Of a stretch of 64,000 bases of DNA, positions 62,901 through 64,000 are shown piece after piece. The stretch comes from Alteromonas lipotrueae. Lineage in GTDB: Bacteria > Pseudomonadota > Gammaproteobacteria > Enterobacterales > Alteromonadaceae. Under the pieces are notes generated by a model. It was not told where the DNA came from. It worked only from the letters and a program-made list of their open reading frames with translations, and searched no databases. The stretch is from NCBI RefSeq assembly GCF_019249215.1, contig NZ_JAESDI010000006.1, positions 248,001 to 312,000 of the forward strand, written 5' to 3'. Made by a program: the position numbers and the translations under genes. Each line of letters opens with the position of its first letter. Position 1 is the first letter of the stretch.

Positions 62901-64000
62901 ATTAACGCTATTGTCAGTAATTTAAAGTTACAAACGGACTCTGCAGCGGAGTATCGATTTAAAGCGGGTACCGATATAAAAACAACCAGTGACAAAATAC
63001 TCCACTACTCAGCGCAACGTTTCATGCGAGCATCTAGTGCCTTATACTTTTTACCAGTACTAGTGATTACCGCTGTCTTCGTATTCTGTGTGTTTTGTGC
63101 AGCCCTTTTGCTTATTAGTCGCAAGCTGTTAGGTGAGCATATTTTTGATAGCTACCGCTTGCGCCCTCCCTCTGAAGCGGAAGAAAGCGAGTACATTTGG
63201 AAGCAACTTACGCCACAACATTCTAAACGTATGCAGGTGCAGTTTATCAGTCAACTGAGCCAATCTGACTTAGAAAAAGCATTCTTAGCGCATGAACACA
63301 CAATTTTTGAAAATAAAGTGGGTGACATCCAAGATTGGCTCACTCGCGTGAAAGAACCCAATTTTGATAAAATAATAAAAATAGATGAACATGAAAACAC
63401 GCCTACTATTATCCTAAAAGGGCTAAATAAGGCACTGCTTGATCACACCGAACGAGATGCGGCATTCGAGCTTATTCAAACGCTTCAACAACACAAGTGT
63501 CACTTAATTCTAGTATCTGAAATGTCACCCATGCAGCTAATTAGCCACGCTGAGAGCTTTCCTGCATTTGAGCTTGAGCATTTACCGAGTAAAAACGAGT
63601 TGTGGCAATGGAGTAAATTGCTTCGCAGTTTTTCTATACATTATTACTGGGTGGCCAGTAAAAAGAATACCCTCACCACATCGCCTTCCGCCTTTTCGGT
63701 ACTAGCACATGAATCTACTCATTGGCCCGATTTACTTGATGTGCAAAAGGCGTTTTTAATTTACCACCTAGAAATAAAACTGAAACGCTCAGCAGAAGAT
63801 ATTAATGGGCTATTAACGTCACTAAATGGTGCCAATGTTTCCTCTCGAAAGGAGGGGCAACAGTCACTGAAATTAGATGATTACTGGTCACCCCAGCAAA
63901 TCGTTGAGTTTTTTGTTCACCATGCACGACCTGCATATCGCTTGAGGTGGGAGCAATGTACAACAAACGAACGGCTCATTTTGTTGCAGCTTGCACAAGG
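59916..64000 (+). CDS. Very large multi-spanning membrane protein with periplasmic loops and a cytosolic C-terminal domain, 3'-truncated
   Basis: The frame is open from a stop at 59907 to the window end: 1361 codons with no stop. About ten membrane helices are predicted, near residues 17-34, 293-312, 329-346, 668-688, 728-750, 754-775, 801-820, 838-858, 886-906 and 1042-1066. Three long extracytoplasmic loops (about 35-290, 347-665, 910-1040) lie between; loop two ends in a Cache-like stretch (GYAVIDQSGRVLYHS). The cytosolic part after 1067 has TIILKGLN and HLILVSEMSP, which resemble Walker B and sensor-1 strands of an NTPase, but no Walker A is visible. The first ATG is used; 59931 is an alternative. 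Family not recognised. Confidence 0.8.
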   Translation, partial: MDVWIMHTGRHEALKRYSLLLFIAILVGSAYYFLRIQQNEILQNHGYLRQLNEAGRGLQQSLDMLLTSVKEEFKSQENEKDKDNEFKKRISSNENFKHLGIADTADSEKKNNDSTGEKPKVEGNEGSGIESTGDDRKVITNSEFDAKSRIFKVHVGHKTVTVPIADLISTHLSPFPLLVISDGKGEVLAEKRHSNFAKALSDLRFSNVGELLGENEGSGEASGHNIEGGIGLKASDSVDRQIAGLYLRIYRQPITITGLNAGGEDNATTLYLLAFVEKKEVVLNNLKIGNNTALWIVLFLTLLVATLPILKIQYCAPTYSYTRSDVTQCILGLFILLGVATIAISDQLFFRYWLAQKTLDSEHIHQSISLDFAKELSELLQLDTRYFKRAKQGVTSGCKASNNRNENFRPTDLLNCPLINEQSVTDNNAYFIENWFLLGKSGVVTSYKQNSPSMIFRPHENLYNFKKTRLNEREYYRRAWHGNMWRLDKHFIGDLHYKSTGQKVCCEQLLKTASAMPQHFFIERIRNIDDARFNSQLVFERTDRDEENDTGEITKRISSIGTLLRSLNQRVMPKNIGYAVIDQSGRVLYHSNEERSLVESFVAENGHDLQLLTTLSNLQNIDVNQPAHLQLDYRGEEHSMVIGPLHEAIPEWALVVFYNQEEASQINMLLVFLAVILYLALLIPLVLISRYVSSQGVWARLFHYQYDDENITTSNQNTLTGDRKTYRWLALWIWSACAMQLFTIGIINAVIPRLAFLSFTLTFMLIILQFIFVPVEVEGKKLSLKALAWRYLNRPSLLIRMPFFIPLMCFVTLSLVLLSEVYNNTENSHVSHSSYDSLLFPLVGIGLFLLSSYLMWVKSVREGIAVQSNKKPSSLSELSSRVPNSYIWYLAGCIYFIAVVPTVILVNSVNSYMLEGQATFQNQHLLEMQQDVSLESQKYRALMYQDPLSRREGLPAANPEIPFKRIFPALEREEWVTLDNAEAYSSVLNNNTDTFINAIVSNLKLQTDSAAEYRFKAGTDIKTTSDKILHYSAQRFMRASSALYFLPVLVITAVFVFCVFCAALLLISRKLLGEHIFDSYRLRPPSEAEESEYIWKQLTPQHSKRMQVQFISQLSQSDLEKAFLAHEHTIFENKVGDIQDWLTRVKEPNFDKIIKIDEHENTPTIILKGLNKALLDHTERDAAFELIQTLQQHKCHLILVSEMSPMQLISHAESFPAFELEHLPSKNELWQWSKLLRSFSIHYYWVASKKNTLTTSPSAFSVLAHESTHWPDLLDVQKAFLIYHLEIKLKRSAEDINGLLTSLNGANVSSRKEGQQSLKLDDYWSPQQIVEFFVHHARPAYRLRWEQCTTNERLILLQLAQ

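Noticed and set aside
63300..64000. C-terminal part of the large membrane protein as an active ATPase
   Set aside because: No GxxxxGK[ST] motif is present between the last membrane helix and the Walker B-like strand, so ATP binding is not supported in the visible part.

Overview
The window looks like a chromosomal segment of an Alteromonas-type marine gammaproteobacterium. The evidence is moderate GC, gammaproteobacterial housekeeping families (YeaC, MaoP/HdfR, YceH, RecBCD), many families common in Alteromonadales (DUF2989, DUF2750, DUF2789, a DagA-like alanine:Na+ symporter) and a large propeller-GGDEF-EAL sensor. No rRNA, tRNA, insertion sequence, prophage or CRISPR array was seen.

Region 1 (1-18.0 kb) is a central carbohydrate island. 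It holds the Entner-Doudoroff operon edd(partial)-glk-eda, a hexose-6-phosphate mutarotase and gapA on the minus strand, the glycogen/maltodextrin run malQ-glgB-glgX, then gnd, msrB, a DUF2989 lipoprotein (minus), a second 481-residue GAPDH and a cytosolic-type M14 carboxypeptidase. Most transcription units end in a recognisable rho-independent terminator.

Region 2 (18.1-27 kb) has the alanine symporter, an overlapping operon of zinc-ribbon protein, YeaC and DUF349 protein plus a 71-residue protein, small envelope and lipoprotein genes, a YfbR-like HD phosphohydrolase with an altered HD motif, and a small stress-type operon (DUF883, holin-like, 85-residue protein).

Region 3 (27.2-34.1 kb) is a five-gene minus-strand phosphorelay. 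It comprises a sigma-54-activating response regulator, a free-standing 74-residue histidine-box protein with no ATPase domain, a CHASE3 histidine kinase, a single-domain response regulator and a REC-HK-REC-REC hybrid. Divergent to it lies an ExoD-family gene whose upstream region has a sigma-54 promoter motif and a 13-bp direct repeat.

Region 4 (34.1-49.3 kb) holds regulators and metabolism: LysR, rhodanese and a SqrR/BigR-like ArsR repressor, a PRC-barrel protein, the maoP/hdfR pair, DUF2750, DUF2789, YceH, an RNase J-like metallo-beta-lactamase protein, a 1397-residue sensor diguanylate cyclase/phosphodiesterase, an acyl-CoA ligase and an all-alpha dUTPase. The 574-bp gap before recC contains a strong sigma-54 promoter motif followed by a long hairpin and an orphan terminator, which I read as a probable sigma-54-dependent small RNA.

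Region 5 (49.3-64 kb) is recC-recB-recD with overlapping stops and starts, a 140-residue unknown on the minus strand, and the first 1361 codons of a very large multi-spanning membrane protein that runs off the window.
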